25,900 nucleotides of DNA from Brevibacillus_F sp035644815. Its GTDB lineage: Bacteria > Bacillota > Bacilli > Brevibacillales > Brevibacillaceae. Made by a program: the position numbers and the translations under genes. Positions within the stretch are counted from its first letter, which is position 1; the number at the start of each line of letters is the position of its first letter. The notes under the pieces were generated by a model. The model was not told the DNA's origin and ran no database searches. It worked only from the letters and a program-made list of their open reading frames with translations. Of the stretch, positions 10,401-16,951 are shown in pieces. The stretch covers positions 1 through 25,900 of the forward strand of contig DASQNU010000002.1 in assembly GCA_035644815.1 (NCBI GenBank), in the 5' to 3' direction.

Positions 10401-11247
10401 TCACTTTTATCCGGCTGCAGAGCTTACCGGTCAGCAGGCGATGGAGAGAAGTGAAATGATCTATTGGGAACAGCTTGTAAACCGTGAGTTGATTTCCGAC
10501 CGCCCAAGAGATGCAGACCTGCAAAAGGTGATTGAACGTGCGCTTGGCTGGGAGGATCCTCATCGGATTGCTGCCACCACTGCCGCCAAATGGAGTGTCA
10601 GCGATCTGAAGCAACGACATTCTAGCGACAGCGGCATGCCTTATCGCTTACCGCGGATTCATCAGAAGCCGCACTTCCTCTCGAATGGGAATGGCAATTC
10701 CAAACGCTTTTCGGCTGCGGAACTGGGGACCATCATGCATACGGTCATGCAGCACCTGGATCTCACGCGTACTTTGGATGAAGCGGATGTTCGCCAGCAG
10801 ATAGGCAAACTGGTGGACCGACAATATTTGACCCAAGAGCAGGCTGATGCAGTGCAAGCTGGCCAGATTGCTGCCTTCTTTTCCTCCGATTTGGGGCAGC
10901 GGATGAAGCTTGCTCGTACCGTGTATAGGGAGTTACCTTTTACGCTGGCGATTCCAGCGGGAGAGATTCGCACCGAGCTGTCCGCGTCTCCCGATGAGAA
11001 AATCATCGTCCAAGGGGTGATTGACTGTATGTTTGCGGAAGCGGATGGTCGGTTGGTCCTACTGGATTTCAAAACGGATGGCATTGCCGCTGAACCGACA
11101 CCAGAAGCGATTGAACAACTTCGTGAACGATACGGGGAACAGCTGCGCTACTATAAGCGGGCAGTAGAAGAGATCTGGAAGCAAGAAGTGGCGGAAAGCT
11201 ATTTGTATTTGTTTGCTGGGGGCTTCTCCATATCATTTACTTCTTAG
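7417..11247 (+). CDS. addA: ATP-dependent helicase/nuclease subunit A
   Basis: This 1276-residue UvrD-type superfamily 1 helicase is fused to a RecB-type nuclease. Walker A, AAGSGKT, is at residues 31-37, followed by TFTNAAAAEM. The DEYQD box starts at D405, followed by GDVKQSIYRFR. Helicase motifs HKSKGLEFPVVF and VALTRAREKL follow. The C-terminal nuclease domain has GTIMHTVMQH and the catalytic LDFKTD with D1217 and K1219. AddA is the 3'-5' motor and one of the two nucleases of AddAB, which prepares broken ends for RecA. The ATG at 7417 lies inside addB and follows AAGGAGG at 7402-7408. An acidic low-complexity stretch at about residues 541-575 looks like a linker insertion and may explain why it is longer than the B. 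subtilis protein (about 1230). Confidence 0.97.
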   Translation: MTQQAAKPEQWTDEQWQAIIRKGNNLLVAAAAGSGKTSVLVERIIRKVTDTAEPIGVDELLVVTFTNAAAAEMRHRIGEALRKAIEKEPQSAHLRRQLTLLQRATITTLHSFCLELLRQYYYMVDLDPDFRIADPMETELLRQDVLEAKLEEWYELDPDFQALADRMVDGQDDAALQSLLLRIYDFSRSHPRPSEWLSEVAAAFEVKETTPLESLPWTRSILRAIRLELQALTSMLTKAIGLAASPEGPNAYVPVLEAEQLAVQAAVQTAGQGWEPLRQALSAIQFQRLPAVKDADPLVKEQVQGLRDSVKKRLKALEEEYFNTAAAEYLRDLASMAPHMKTLVRLVDEYEEAYQREKRARSLVDFGDLEHVALQILIQRDEGGNTLPSEVATSLRARFAEVLVDEYQDINLVQETILQMVSRDGKETVAANRFMVGDVKQSIYRFRLAEPNLFMQKYQEYETDYEGPYAARAEGLRIDLAANFRSRSEVVDAVNYLFRLIMTPGVGELAYDRAAELICRASYPEVEPERLQAEVHLIDRTAPDAEEADEGGYSTEEAEGAIADTTQTQNLAEEASVAQLEARLIASRIRKWMEPGEGEKPLLVFDKKAGGLRPVAYRDMVILLRATAGWGQVLQEELRAAGIPVYAEQSGGYFAAPEVDLMLSLLRLIDNPMQDIPLAAVLRSPIGNLKEEELAQIRIECPGGSFHQAVTQYMEKDSPDEALRRKLRGFYARLNRWRTRARQGSLASLLSMIYHETGYMDYVTGMENGHQRRANLRILYDRAKQYEAGSYRGLFRFLRFVDRMQQAGNDLGEARTVSESEDVVRIMTIHKSKGLEFPVVFVAGLGKQFNTMDIKSSFLLHKDLGFGPQVTDPELRLRYPSLAMLGIRQELRRELLAEEMRVLYVALTRAREKLVLVGSAKDLGKSIVQWGHQQADGDTLADEDLQQAKGFLDWIGRALLRHPAAKPLRAYPMEKGHEAQAISLPLIQDRSQWSFHFYPAAELTGQQAMERSEMIYWEQLVNRELISDRPRDADLQKVIERALGWEDPHRIAATTAAKWSVSDLKQRHSSDSGMPYRLPRIHQKPHFLSNGNGNSKRFSAAELGTIMHTVMQHLDLTRTLDEADVRQQIGKLVDRQYLTQEQADAVQAGQIAAFFSSDLGQRMKLARTVYRELPFTLAIPAGEIRTELSASPDEKIIVQGVIDCMFAEADGRLVLLDFKTDGIAAEPTPEAIEQLRERYGEQLRYYKRAVEEIWKQEVAESYLYLFAGGFSISFTS

Positions 11248-11390
11248 TGAAGGGTAAGAGAAATTCGGTCATAACTTGGCATCGGTCCGCATATGGTGAT
11301 AGGCGGGTATGCTCACCGGCTTGAAATGAAAGCTTTTCATAAATGGCTGGGGAGAACTGCACCGAAGATAGGTAGGAATACCCGTAACCA

Positions 11391-11430
11391 ACATTCGCCT
11401 TAATCGTAATAGAGGAAAGCGAACGAATGT
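11391..11430 (+). promoter_or_regulatory. Weak inverted repeat just before the small membrane protein RBS
   Basis: ACATTCG at 11391-11397 pairs with CGAATGT at 11424-11430, immediately before the AGGAG of the downstream gene. The stem is 7 bp around a 26-base loop, so it could be fortuitous. The rest of the 196-base gap after addA shows no clear terminator or promoter. Confidence 0.2.
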
Positions 11431-11443
11431 AGGAGTGGAGAGC

Positions 11444-11737
11444 ATGAGATCCTTACTGGTGGGGATCGGCTTGTTATGTGCGGGAGGACTCATCTCGGGG
11501 TGGAAAGACGATGAACGGTTTCTCCTCCTGTATGCGACCTTTACGGGAGGCGGACTATGGCTGCTCAGCGCCATCCTGTCAGGGGCGATGCTAAGTGGGG
11601 ACCGCATCAGGGCTAATTATGCCACGGAAGAAGAAGAGGATCGTCACAACCGGCATTTGTGGATGGTCCGTTTCTTTCTGGCAGGCGTTCCTTGTGCAAT
11701 AACGGCTGTCATCTTGTTATTCGAGCTTCATCGATGA
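11444..11737 (+). CDS. Small membrane protein, DUF5316-like
   Basis: This 97-residue protein has about three hydrophobic segments: residues 2-17, about 24-50 and about 75-94. Between the second and third lies a polar loop with SGDRIRANYATE and an acidic-basic run. The loop motif resembles my recollection of the Firmicute DUF5316 family; that assignment is from memory and would need a profile search. The function of the family is unknown. ATG 11444 is preferred over the in-frame GTG at 11435, because AGGAG at 11431-11435 is 8 bases from the ATG and overlaps the GTG. The gene is monocistronic, with an intrinsic terminator 5 bases after the stop. Confidence 0.75.
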   Translation: MRSLLVGIGLLCAGGLISGWKDDERFLLLYATFTGGGLWLLSAILSGAMLSGDRIRANYATEEEEDRHNRHLWMVRFFLAGVPCAITAVILLFELHR

Positions 11738-11742
11738 AGAAA

Positions 11743-11770
11743 GTCTGTCATGGTGGTGACAGGCTTTTTT
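11743..11770 (+). terminator. Intrinsic terminator
   Basis: GTCTGTCA at 11743-11750 pairs with TGACAGGC at 11757-11764 (8 bp, one G-U pair, 6-base loop), followed directly by six T. It ends the small membrane protein transcript. Confidence 0.85.
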
Positions 11771-11800
11771 CGTTTCGTATTAAAAAAGAGGCTGCAGTGG

Positions 11801-11998
11801 GGAGAGCATGTTTCGAAACTCCGCTTCATTCTACGCCCTACAGTGAAGTGGGGACTGTCCGCTCCACAGTGAATCGCGGGGGTCCGCAAAAGTAGTAGCC
11901 GCTCCGTAGCTTGGGCAAGGTTGCGGCCCTGTTTCCCGCGATTCGCTGCTCCGCTAAGCAGGGCTTCGCAGGCGCTCCGTTTCGAAACATTGCTCTCC
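11801..11998. repeat. Large nested inverted repeat (intergenic element 1)
   Basis: Three nested complementary pairs make one long imperfect hairpin of about 200 bases. The outer arms are 11801-11819 and 11979-11998, identical as reverse complements apart from a single extra A; they end in the self-palindromic GTTTCGAAAC. The middle arms are 11867-11880 and 11935-11948, 14 bp with one G-U pair. The inner arms CCGCAA (11884-11889) and TTGCGG (11921-11926) are perfect. No open frame with a credible start or ribosome binding site occupies it. Possible identities are a MITE-like dispersed repeat, a structured RNA or a relic. A core of the left arm recurs at 16291. No target-site duplication is obvious. 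Confidence 0.7.
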
Positions 11999-12170
11999 AA
12001 CGTGGCAGTTGCTATATAGAGAAAACGAAAAATATTGAGAGCCAGTAGAGATCATGCAAGTAGCCGCTATATTCCATCATCCGAATAGTTTGATTCAACA
12101 GTCAACGTGGCTTTATGCAACAAATGCCCATGAATGTTGGTTTTTTTCTTTAATCCGTTCGAATCTATAG

Positions 12171-12404
12171 CATGGGTCTCGTGAGGAAGGAAAAAATGGG
12201 ACTGGCGGAGTCTTTGTCACACCTTCTCAGGTGGAGCTTCCAAAAACGGTACACGCTTGTCGCGCAACCCCATCGGTTGAATAGGCTTCCTTGAAACCTT
12301 TTGCGCGACGTACCGTTTTTGGAAGCGGAACCGGACAGTCTACACCCCCTTGCGGGTGTGGCAAGAACGCAGCCCGCCCGTTTTTTCCTTCCCCCACCAC
12401 CATG
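12171..12404. repeat. Large inverted repeat (intergenic element 2)
   Basis: The arms are in register at several depths. CATGG at 12171-12175 matches CCATG at 12400-12404. GGAAGGAAAAAA at 12185-12196 pairs perfectly with 12381-12392. A 17-bp perfect pair lies at 12236-12252 and 12310-12326. GTCGCGCAA at 12259-12267 pairs with TTGCGCGAC at 12301-12309. A 6-base bulge (12253-12258) separates the last two stems, and the terminal loop is 33 bases. The right arm also holds a small hairpin, ACACCC/GGGTGT, at 12342-12359. Nothing in it looks like a gene. It could be a non-autonomous mobile repeat or a long structured RNA upstream of the permease. It shares no obvious sequence with element 1. Confidence 0.7.
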
Positions 12405-12493
12405 TTTGCACAAACTAAAATACTATCAACAAATAATAACAGAGCAAACCAGCCAAACTAGAGAAAGACGCGATCATGTGGAGGTCTTTCTAT

Positions 12494-13900
12494 ATGGATC
12501 TATTTCGGAAAAAATCAATCGAGCAAATGATCGGACAGACCAAAGAAAAAGAAAACGGATTGCGAAAGGCATTAGGTGGCTTCGATCTGACGATGCTAGG
12601 GATCGGAGCCATCATCGGGACAGGCGTGTTTGTGTTGACGGGTGTGGTAGCGGCCACACATGCCGGACCTGCTTTGATTCTCTCTTTTATTCTCGCGGGG
12701 CTAGCTTGTGTCTTTGCGGCGCTTTGCTATGCGGAATTCGCCTCCATGGTGCCGGTATCCGGGAGTGCCTATACTTACAGCTATGCGACATTTGGCGAGT
12801 TCATCGCATGGATGCTGGGCTGGGATCTGATCTTGGAGTATGGGCTTGCCGTATCGGCAGTCGCCAGTGGATGGTCGGGATATTTTCAAGGATTGCTGGC
12901 TGGTTTGGGTATTACTTTGCCGGTAGGGATAAGTGCTGCTTTTAACGCGGAAAAGGGATCGATCATTGATTTGCCTGCCGTTGTCATCATTTTTTTGATC
13001 GCATTCTTGCTCATGCAAGGCGTAAAGGAATCTACTCGCGTCAACAATGTGATGGTGATCATCAAAGTAGCGGTCATCCTGCTTTTTCTGATCGTCGGCG
13101 TGAGCTATGTCAAACCGGAAAACTGGACGCCATTCATGCCATTCGGGTTTGGCGGTGTGGCGACCGGAGCGGCGATGGTGTTTTTCGCTTTTATCGGCTT
13201 TGATGCGGTATCGACTGCGGCTGAAGAAGTGAGGGATCCGCAGCGAAATATGCCTGTTGGAATCATCACTTCCCTCGCGATCTGCACAGTATTGTATATT
13301 GCCGTTTCCTTAGTGCTGACGGGGATTGTTCCTTATCAGGAGCTCAACGTAAAAAACCCAGTCGCGTTTGCACTCAACTACGTCAATCAGGATTGGGTGG
13401 CAGGGTTTATATCACTGGGTGCGATAACCGGGATGACTACAGTGCTGCTGGTCATGCTGTATGGACAGACTCGGCTCTTTTTTGCCATCAGCCGGGATGG
13501 TCTGCTGCCCCCCATTTTTTCCCGTATTCATCCGGAAAAACAAAACCCGACACGAAGCACGTTGATCGTGGCCACGTTGACTGCGATTTTCGCCGGATTC
13601 ATTCCATTGGGGAAATTAGCGGAGCTGACGAACATCGGGACGCTGTTTGCTTTCATCGTGGTCTCCATTGGGGTCATCTATTTGCGGAAAACAAAGCCTG
13701 AACTGAATCGCGTGTTTCGTGTGCCGCTGGTTCCGTTGTTGCCAATCTTGGCGGTACTGTTTTGCGGGTATCTGTTGATCAGCTTGCCAGCGAATACGTT
13801 TATCAGTTTTGTCATCTGGATCGTGCTTGGCGCGATTGTGTACTTTACGTATGGAAGAAAAAACAGCCATTTGGCTGGTCAAGGCCAGGGGCAGAAGTAA
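12494..13900 (+). CDS. yfnA: APC-superfamily amino acid permease, YfnA/CAT-like
   Basis: This 468-residue protein has about 12 hydrophobic helices. It begins with the cytosolic stretch MDLFRKKSIEQM, then FDLTMLGIGAIIGTGVF. That glycine-rich helix 1 motif contacts substrate in the cationic amino acid transporter (CAT) branch of the APC superfamily. Other matching blocks are CYAEFASMVPVSGSAYTY, FFAFIGFDAVSTAAEE and TGMTTVLLVMLYGQTR. It resembles B. subtilis YfnA over its whole length. The substrate cannot be fixed from sequence. The ATG at 12494 follows GGAGG at 12480-12484 with 9 bases between; an in-frame ATG at 12476 lies before that site and lacks one. It has its own terminator, shared with the convergent MFS gene. 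Confidence 0.93.
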   Translation: MDLFRKKSIEQMIGQTKEKENGLRKALGGFDLTMLGIGAIIGTGVFVLTGVVAATHAGPALILSFILAGLACVFAALCYAEFASMVPVSGSAYTYSYATFGEFIAWMLGWDLILEYGLAVSAVASGWSGYFQGLLAGLGITLPVGISAAFNAEKGSIIDLPAVVIIFLIAFLLMQGVKESTRVNNVMVIIKVAVILLFLIVGVSYVKPENWTPFMPFGFGGVATGAAMVFFAFIGFDAVSTAAEEVRDPQRNMPVGIITSLAICTVLYIAVSLVLTGIVPYQELNVKNPVAFALNYVNQDWVAGFISLGAITGMTTVLLVMLYGQTRLFFAISRDGLLPPIFSRIHPEKQNPTRSTLIVATLTAIFAGFIPLGKLAELTNIGTLFAFIVVSIGVIYLRKTKPELNRVFRVPLVPLLPILAVLFCGYLLISLPANTFISFVIWIVLGAIVYFTYGRKNSHLAGQGQGQK

Positions 13901-13907
13901 TGCAGTG

Positions 13908-13943
13908 AAAAGCCACACATTCTATACGGGATGTGTGGCTTTT
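13908..13943. terminator. Bidirectional terminator between convergent transporter genes
   Basis: A perfect 13-bp stem, 13908-13920 with 13931-13943, has a 10-base loop. It carries A on the left and T on the right, so it can act on both strands. The right arm lies inside the last codons of the minus-strand MFS gene. Confidence 0.9.
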
Positions 13944-15139
13944 CCATGGAATTGAGCTTTTTTGAGACATTTTAGAAAGAAGTACATGCTGATGAAGTTT
14001 AACGATGCCAAGACGAGATACATCACCGTTCCACCATACTCATCAAGCAGAAATCCGCCCATGACCGGACTGAGAAAGGCCCCCAAGAACGTAATGTTTT
14101 GCGCTCCAAAATAGGCTCCTTTATGCGAGGGTGGAGCGATTTCGTCAAGGATCGTACTTTGCAGCGGCGCAACAATCGCCTCTGCCAGACTAAAGATCAC
14201 CATCGCGCCATACAGCATCAAAGCTGTAGGGGAAACGCCAAACCCGACAAGCCCGCATGCGACGAGGGTAATCCCCAATTTGATCAGGTAGCTTGAATGC
14301 TTCTTGGCTGTAAACGATGCTAGGGGAAGCTGGAAGACGACGATGAAGAGAGCATTGATCGCCAAAAGAATACTAAAGATCGAGGTACCGTTAGCAAACG
14401 TTTTTGCGAGATGCTGTGACAGCAGGGCAGTAAACTGTCCCAAACCAGTCATGAGCAGGATCCCGCCAATTACATACAAGCGCAGATTGGCATCATTCAT
14501 AATCATTTTGCATACTTGTCCGAAGCTCATCTGTGCAGAGGCTTCACCGATCGCATTACGCGGTTTTGCAGCACGGAGGACCAGCAGCAGCAGGAAGCCA
14601 TACAAGCAAAAAATGACAGCGGAAATCAGGAAAGGCGTCATTGTGGCGGCTACATCCAGACCAACTGCAAGGAGTGGCCCGATCGCCCAACCCACATTCA
14701 GCGTAAAATTTAAGAAAGAGAACGCTGTGCTGCGTTCCTGTTTTTGTGTAAGCTCGGCGATCAAGGTCCGGGAAACAGTTTGGAATACAGCATTGCTAAA
14801 GCCAGCAGAAAGGACAAGCAGAGATAGTGGGAATATCCGGTCGACAACGGTGTACCCGAAATAGTTCGCGCCTGTAATGAGCAAGGAGAGCACCAGCAAC
14901 GGCTTGTAGCCAAAGCGATCGGACAGGACCCCGCCAATGAATCCCCCCACGATCCCGGCGATCGATCCTGAACCAATGATGGTACCGATTAGTGTCGCGG
15001 ATAAGCCCAGTTGTTTGGAGAGATAGATCGCGAGAAAAGGAGTGGTCATCGAGACGCCGATGAATACGAGAATATTACCGAGCAGCAGAAGCTTGATCGT
15101 CGGATGCAGGTGGACAAAGGTTCGAAATACATCACGCAT
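13922..15139 (-). CDS. MFS transporter (drug or metabolite efflux type)
   Basis: The 405-residue product has about 12 hydrophobic helices. The MFS motif A variant GGVLSDRFGYKPLLV lies between helices 2 and 3, and NVGWAIGPLLAVGL in helix 5 resembles the motif C region of proton antiporters. Export of a small molecule is therefore more likely than uptake, but the substrate is unknown. ATG at 15139 is chosen because AAAAGGAG at 15149-15156 sits 9 bases upstream. Further in-frame starts extend the frame to 15235, but that extension is polar, overlaps the promoter region and is unlikely. It is divergent from an ArsR-type regulator, its probable controller. Confidence 0.9.
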   Translation of the reverse strand: MRDVFRTFVHLHPTIKLLLLGNILVFIGVSMTTPFLAIYLSKQLGLSATLIGTIIGSGSIAGIVGGFIGGVLSDRFGYKPLLVLSLLITGANYFGYTVVDRIFPLSLLVLSAGFSNAVFQTVSRTLIAELTQKQERSTAFSFLNFTLNVGWAIGPLLAVGLDVAATMTPFLISAVIFCLYGFLLLLVLRAAKPRNAIGEASAQMSFGQVCKMIMNDANLRLYVIGGILLMTGLGQFTALLSQHLAKTFANGTSIFSILLAINALFIVVFQLPLASFTAKKHSSYLIKLGITLVACGLVGFGVSPTALMLYGAMVIFSLAEAIVAPLQSTILDEIAPPSHKGAYFGAQNITFLGAFLSPVMGGFLLDEYGGTVMYLVLASLNFISMYFFLKCLKKAQFHGKATHPV

Positions 15140-15214
15140 GAAGGGATGCTCCTTTTGCATTTCAATTAGTTTTATGAAATGAATACAGTGTAGTTGTTTT
15201 ATAATCATCAAACG

Positions 15215-15231
15215 ATATAATTGGATTATAA
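15215..15231. promoter_or_regulatory. Operator-like palindrome over the MFS -10 box
   Basis: ATATAAT-TGG-ATTATAA is an inverted repeat with 6 of 7 positions paired, and it covers the minus-strand -10 box. TTATAATCAT also occurs twice as a direct repeat, at 15199-15208 and 15226-15235. Its position suits repression of the MFS gene by the divergent regulator; binding is inferred. Confidence 0.45.
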
Positions 15232-15255
15232 TCATGAATCAATCTTGGTTGTCAA
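15225..15255 (-). promoter_or_regulatory. Promoter of the MFS gene
   Basis: On the minus strand TTGACA (15250-15255) is followed after 19 bases by TATAAT (15225-15230). Both boxes are perfect, though the spacer is long. The -35 overlaps the -35 of the divergent regulator promoter. Confidence 0.65.
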
Positions 15256-15277
15256 CTACTTTCAAACGACTTATACT
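15249..15277 (+). promoter_or_regulatory. Promoter of the ArsR-type regulator gene
   Basis: TTGTCA (15249-15254), a 17-base spacer and TATACT (15272-15277) form a good sigma-A promoter. It is back-to-back with the MFS promoter, and the two -35 boxes overlap by five bases. Confidence 0.7.
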
Positions 15278-15340
15278 GACTTAGAAGGGGAAAATGTGAC
15301 CGTGAATGAATCAAAGAAGTGAGTCTTAGGGGGAAAAACA

Positions 15341-16267
15341 TTGACATTTTCGATAAAAATCAGTGCTTCGCCTGTCCATGAGTTGGTGTTCAGCTTTTTC
15401 CTGTTTATGAAGCCGCTTGCTGACAAAATGAAAAAAGAGCTGGATATCGGCTCTGGCTGGTATCAGGCTCGGCAAACACAATTTCCGAACATGGTGGAAG
15501 ATGAAGGGCATGGCTCCGTTCAGTATGAATATGCCACGGTATTGGCATGGCTGTATCCCGACCAGGACGATATCGAGGGGTTTCTCGGGTGGTTTTCTTC
15601 CTTGACTGCAGGCGATATTTACTTGTTAACCGAGCCATATATGAATGATAAATTCGCTTTGCCAAAGGACTTATCCCGACTTCATGCAAGGGCTGCAGGT
15701 TTCTTGCGGGAATGGCATCAGCATTATTTTCACGGCTTGATGGGGTATTACGAGTCGCACATAAATGCAGATGTTCTGAAGCGGATAGAAGAGTATGCGG
15801 AGGGGAAGGACAGTGAGGGCTATTTGGAGGCAATCACTGGCGGGCTGGTAATGGAACCGGATCTGGGGATCAAGGAGGTCAAGTTGTTTCCGACGATCCA
15901 CCTTAGCCCGTTTTTTACCAGTCAGGTATATGGCCAGCTTGCTATTGCCTGCTATCCGTTAAATGTGTGGAAAACGCCGGAAGAGCAGGAGACAGCTTTA
16001 CTCGTGAATATGGGGAAAGCGTTGGCGGATGAGCGCCGAATCAGCATCCTGCGGTATTTAGCGGATGGGAAAAAGTCATTCGGGGACATTGCTTCCATGC
16101 TGGGGACGACTAAAGGAACCATTCACCATCATCTGCATTTTCTTAAAGCAGCCCGGATGGTGCGGCTTTATGAGACTGGCGATCGAAACAGCTATGGTTA
16201 CTATGAGACTCGGCCTATCATTGCGGATAAGCTGCATGCGTTGTTGTCTCGGAGTACTCGGGTGTAG
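15341..16267 (+). CDS. Transcriptional regulator with C-terminal ArsR-type winged helix
   Basis: This 308-residue protein is three times longer than a classical ArsR repressor. The winged-helix part is at the C-terminus, about residues 225-280: KALADERRISILRYLADG, then FGDIASMLGTTKGTIHHHLHFLKAARMV. The helix-turn-helix, with SML..TKGTIHHHLHFL as recognition part, is typical of ArsR. Residues 1-215 form an uncharacterised domain that I do not recognise with certainty; it probably senses a ligand or mediates dimerisation. No cysteine pair like the metal site of SmtB/ArsR is seen in the HTH region. The TTG at 15341 follows AGGGGG at 15328-15333 with 7 bases between. Its position divergent from the MFS gene suggests it regulates that gene. 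Confidence 0.85.
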   Translation: MTFSIKISASPVHELVFSFFLFMKPLADKMKKELDIGSGWYQARQTQFPNMVEDEGHGSVQYEYATVLAWLYPDQDDIEGFLGWFSSLTAGDIYLLTEPYMNDKFALPKDLSRLHARAAGFLREWHQHYFHGLMGYYESHINADVLKRIEEYAEGKDSEGYLEAITGGLVMEPDLGIKEVKLFPTIHLSPFFTSQVYGQLAIACYPLNVWKTPEEQETALLVNMGKALADERRISILRYLADGKKSFGDIASMLGTTKGTIHHHLHFLKAARMVRLYETGDRNSYGYYETRPIIADKLHALLSRSTRV

Positions 16268-16290
16268 TTTGATAGGGGCTGTTGGGTGGA

Positions 16291-16316
16291 GAGAGCATGT
16301 TTCGTAACATGCTCTC
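16291..16316. repeat. Perfect 11-bp hairpin between convergent genes
   Basis: 16291-16301 pairs with 16306-16316 around the loop TCGT. No T-run follows on either strand, so it is not a standard intrinsic terminator, although it lies between two convergent genes. Bases 16291-16304 are identical to 11802-11815, inside the left arm of intergenic element 1. Confidence 0.75.
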
Positions 16317-16354
16317 AAGAAGCGTCTCAGTCTTTTGGAAATGCCATTTTTAGC

Positions 16355-16843
16355 CTAAAGCTTGCCTGGAATCGAAAAAGGAGCTGCGAGGATCATCTCC
16401 TTGCCGTCTACATAAAAATGCTTGACGACCCTGTATTCTCCCTGCGTCAGAATGTATGGAAACTGCTCCTTTTTGATTGTCTCTTGATGGGAACCACCTG
16501 GCTCAAGTTGAAGAGCGATTTCCACAAAAGCCAGGTCTTCAACAAACGGGACTTCATACCAGATCCCGTTTTTCTTTTTCTCAAGTGTAAATGCTGCACC
16601 AAACGTTAATGTCCCAGGCCCGTCGTTTTTGATCGTTAACAACCCACTATCAAACGAAGAGGGGCCATTCGGCAGATCCATGTGTATCTCGACATGGATC
16701 TCTTTGCTTTTCAATTGGCTGGGCAGCTCATTATGAGCAGATTGCTTGGTTAGCGACTGCTTTATTTCCTCCGCCTGCTGGGAGCATCCCATCGCGAATA
16801 CTGCGGCGAGAGCGACAGTAAGCAGTAATTTGAGCAGATTCAT
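16355..16843 (-). CDS. Small lipoprotein with Ig-like domain
   Basis: The 162-residue product starts with MNLLKLLLTVALAAVFAMGC, a lipoprotein signal peptide with a weak lipobox (AMGC) and lipidation expected at C20. The mature part has the pattern of bacterial Ig-like domains of the Big_14 type: an LTIKND strand, FGAAFTLEKKKNGIWYEVPF, LEPGGSH and LTQGEYRVVKHF. That family assignment is from memory of the pattern. It would be anchored on the outer face of the membrane; the role is unknown. The ATG at 16843 is chosen because GGGAGA lies 7 bases upstream and the signal peptide begins there. The frame could be extended to 16915, but that part is polar. Confidence 0.82.
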   Translation of the reverse strand: MNLLKLLLTVALAAVFAMGCSQQAEEIKQSLTKQSAHNELPSQLKSKEIHVEIHMDLPNGPSSFDSGLLTIKNDGPGTLTFGAAFTLEKKKNGIWYEVPFVEDLAFVEIALQLEPGGSHQETIKKEQFPYILTQGEYRVVKHFYVDGKEMILAAPFSIPGKL

Positions 16844-16880
16844 CTCATCTTCTCCCTTTTCCTCTTTTCCATTATGACGC

Positions 16881-16908
16881 GTTATATGAGGGGGTGTTTC
16901 ATATGCAA
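16881..16908 (-). promoter_or_regulatory. Candidate promoter of the lipoprotein gene
   Basis: On the minus strand TTGCAT (16903-16908) and TATAAC (16881-16886) are separated by 16 bases. This is a fair sigma-A match 38 bases upstream of the start. Confidence 0.4.
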
Positions 16909-16922
16909 CATACAAATGGGGA

Positions 16923-16951
16923 TTGGAAACATCAGGAGGCTATGATATTAT
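16923..16951 (+). promoter_or_regulatory. Candidate promoter of the SDR gene
   Basis: TTGGAA (16923-16928), a 17-base spacer and TATTAT (16946-16951). The -10 overlaps the left arm of the palindrome at 16947. TATACT at 16949-16954 is an alternative -10 with a 20-base spacer. Confidence 0.45.

Noticed and set aside
12070..12211. Short minus-strand open frames upstream of element 2, one ending SNYSDDGI and another ending HSWAFVA.
   Set aside because: No start codon with a ribosome binding site, fewer than 50 codons, two frames equally open, and no family I can name. They could be relics of a transposase, but I cannot support it.
12181..12396. A riboswitch controlling the amino acid permease.
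   Set aside because: The structure is a simple long inverted repeat. I see no conserved core of the lysine, T-box, ydaO or SAM classes, and no terminator directly before the permease.
11801..12404. An insertion sequence spanning both inverted repeats.
   Set aside because: No transposase frame lies between them, the ends do not match each other, and no target-site duplication was seen.
12301..12945. 214-codon plus-strand frame overlapping the permease gene.
   Set aside because: It overlaps the YfnA-like gene in another frame, begins in the inverted repeat and has a low-complexity, Arg/His-rich composition typical of a shadow frame.
16287..16320. The hairpin at 16291-16316 as an intrinsic terminator for the regulator and lipoprotein genes.
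   Set aside because: No T-run follows the stem on either strand, so it is listed as a repeat instead.
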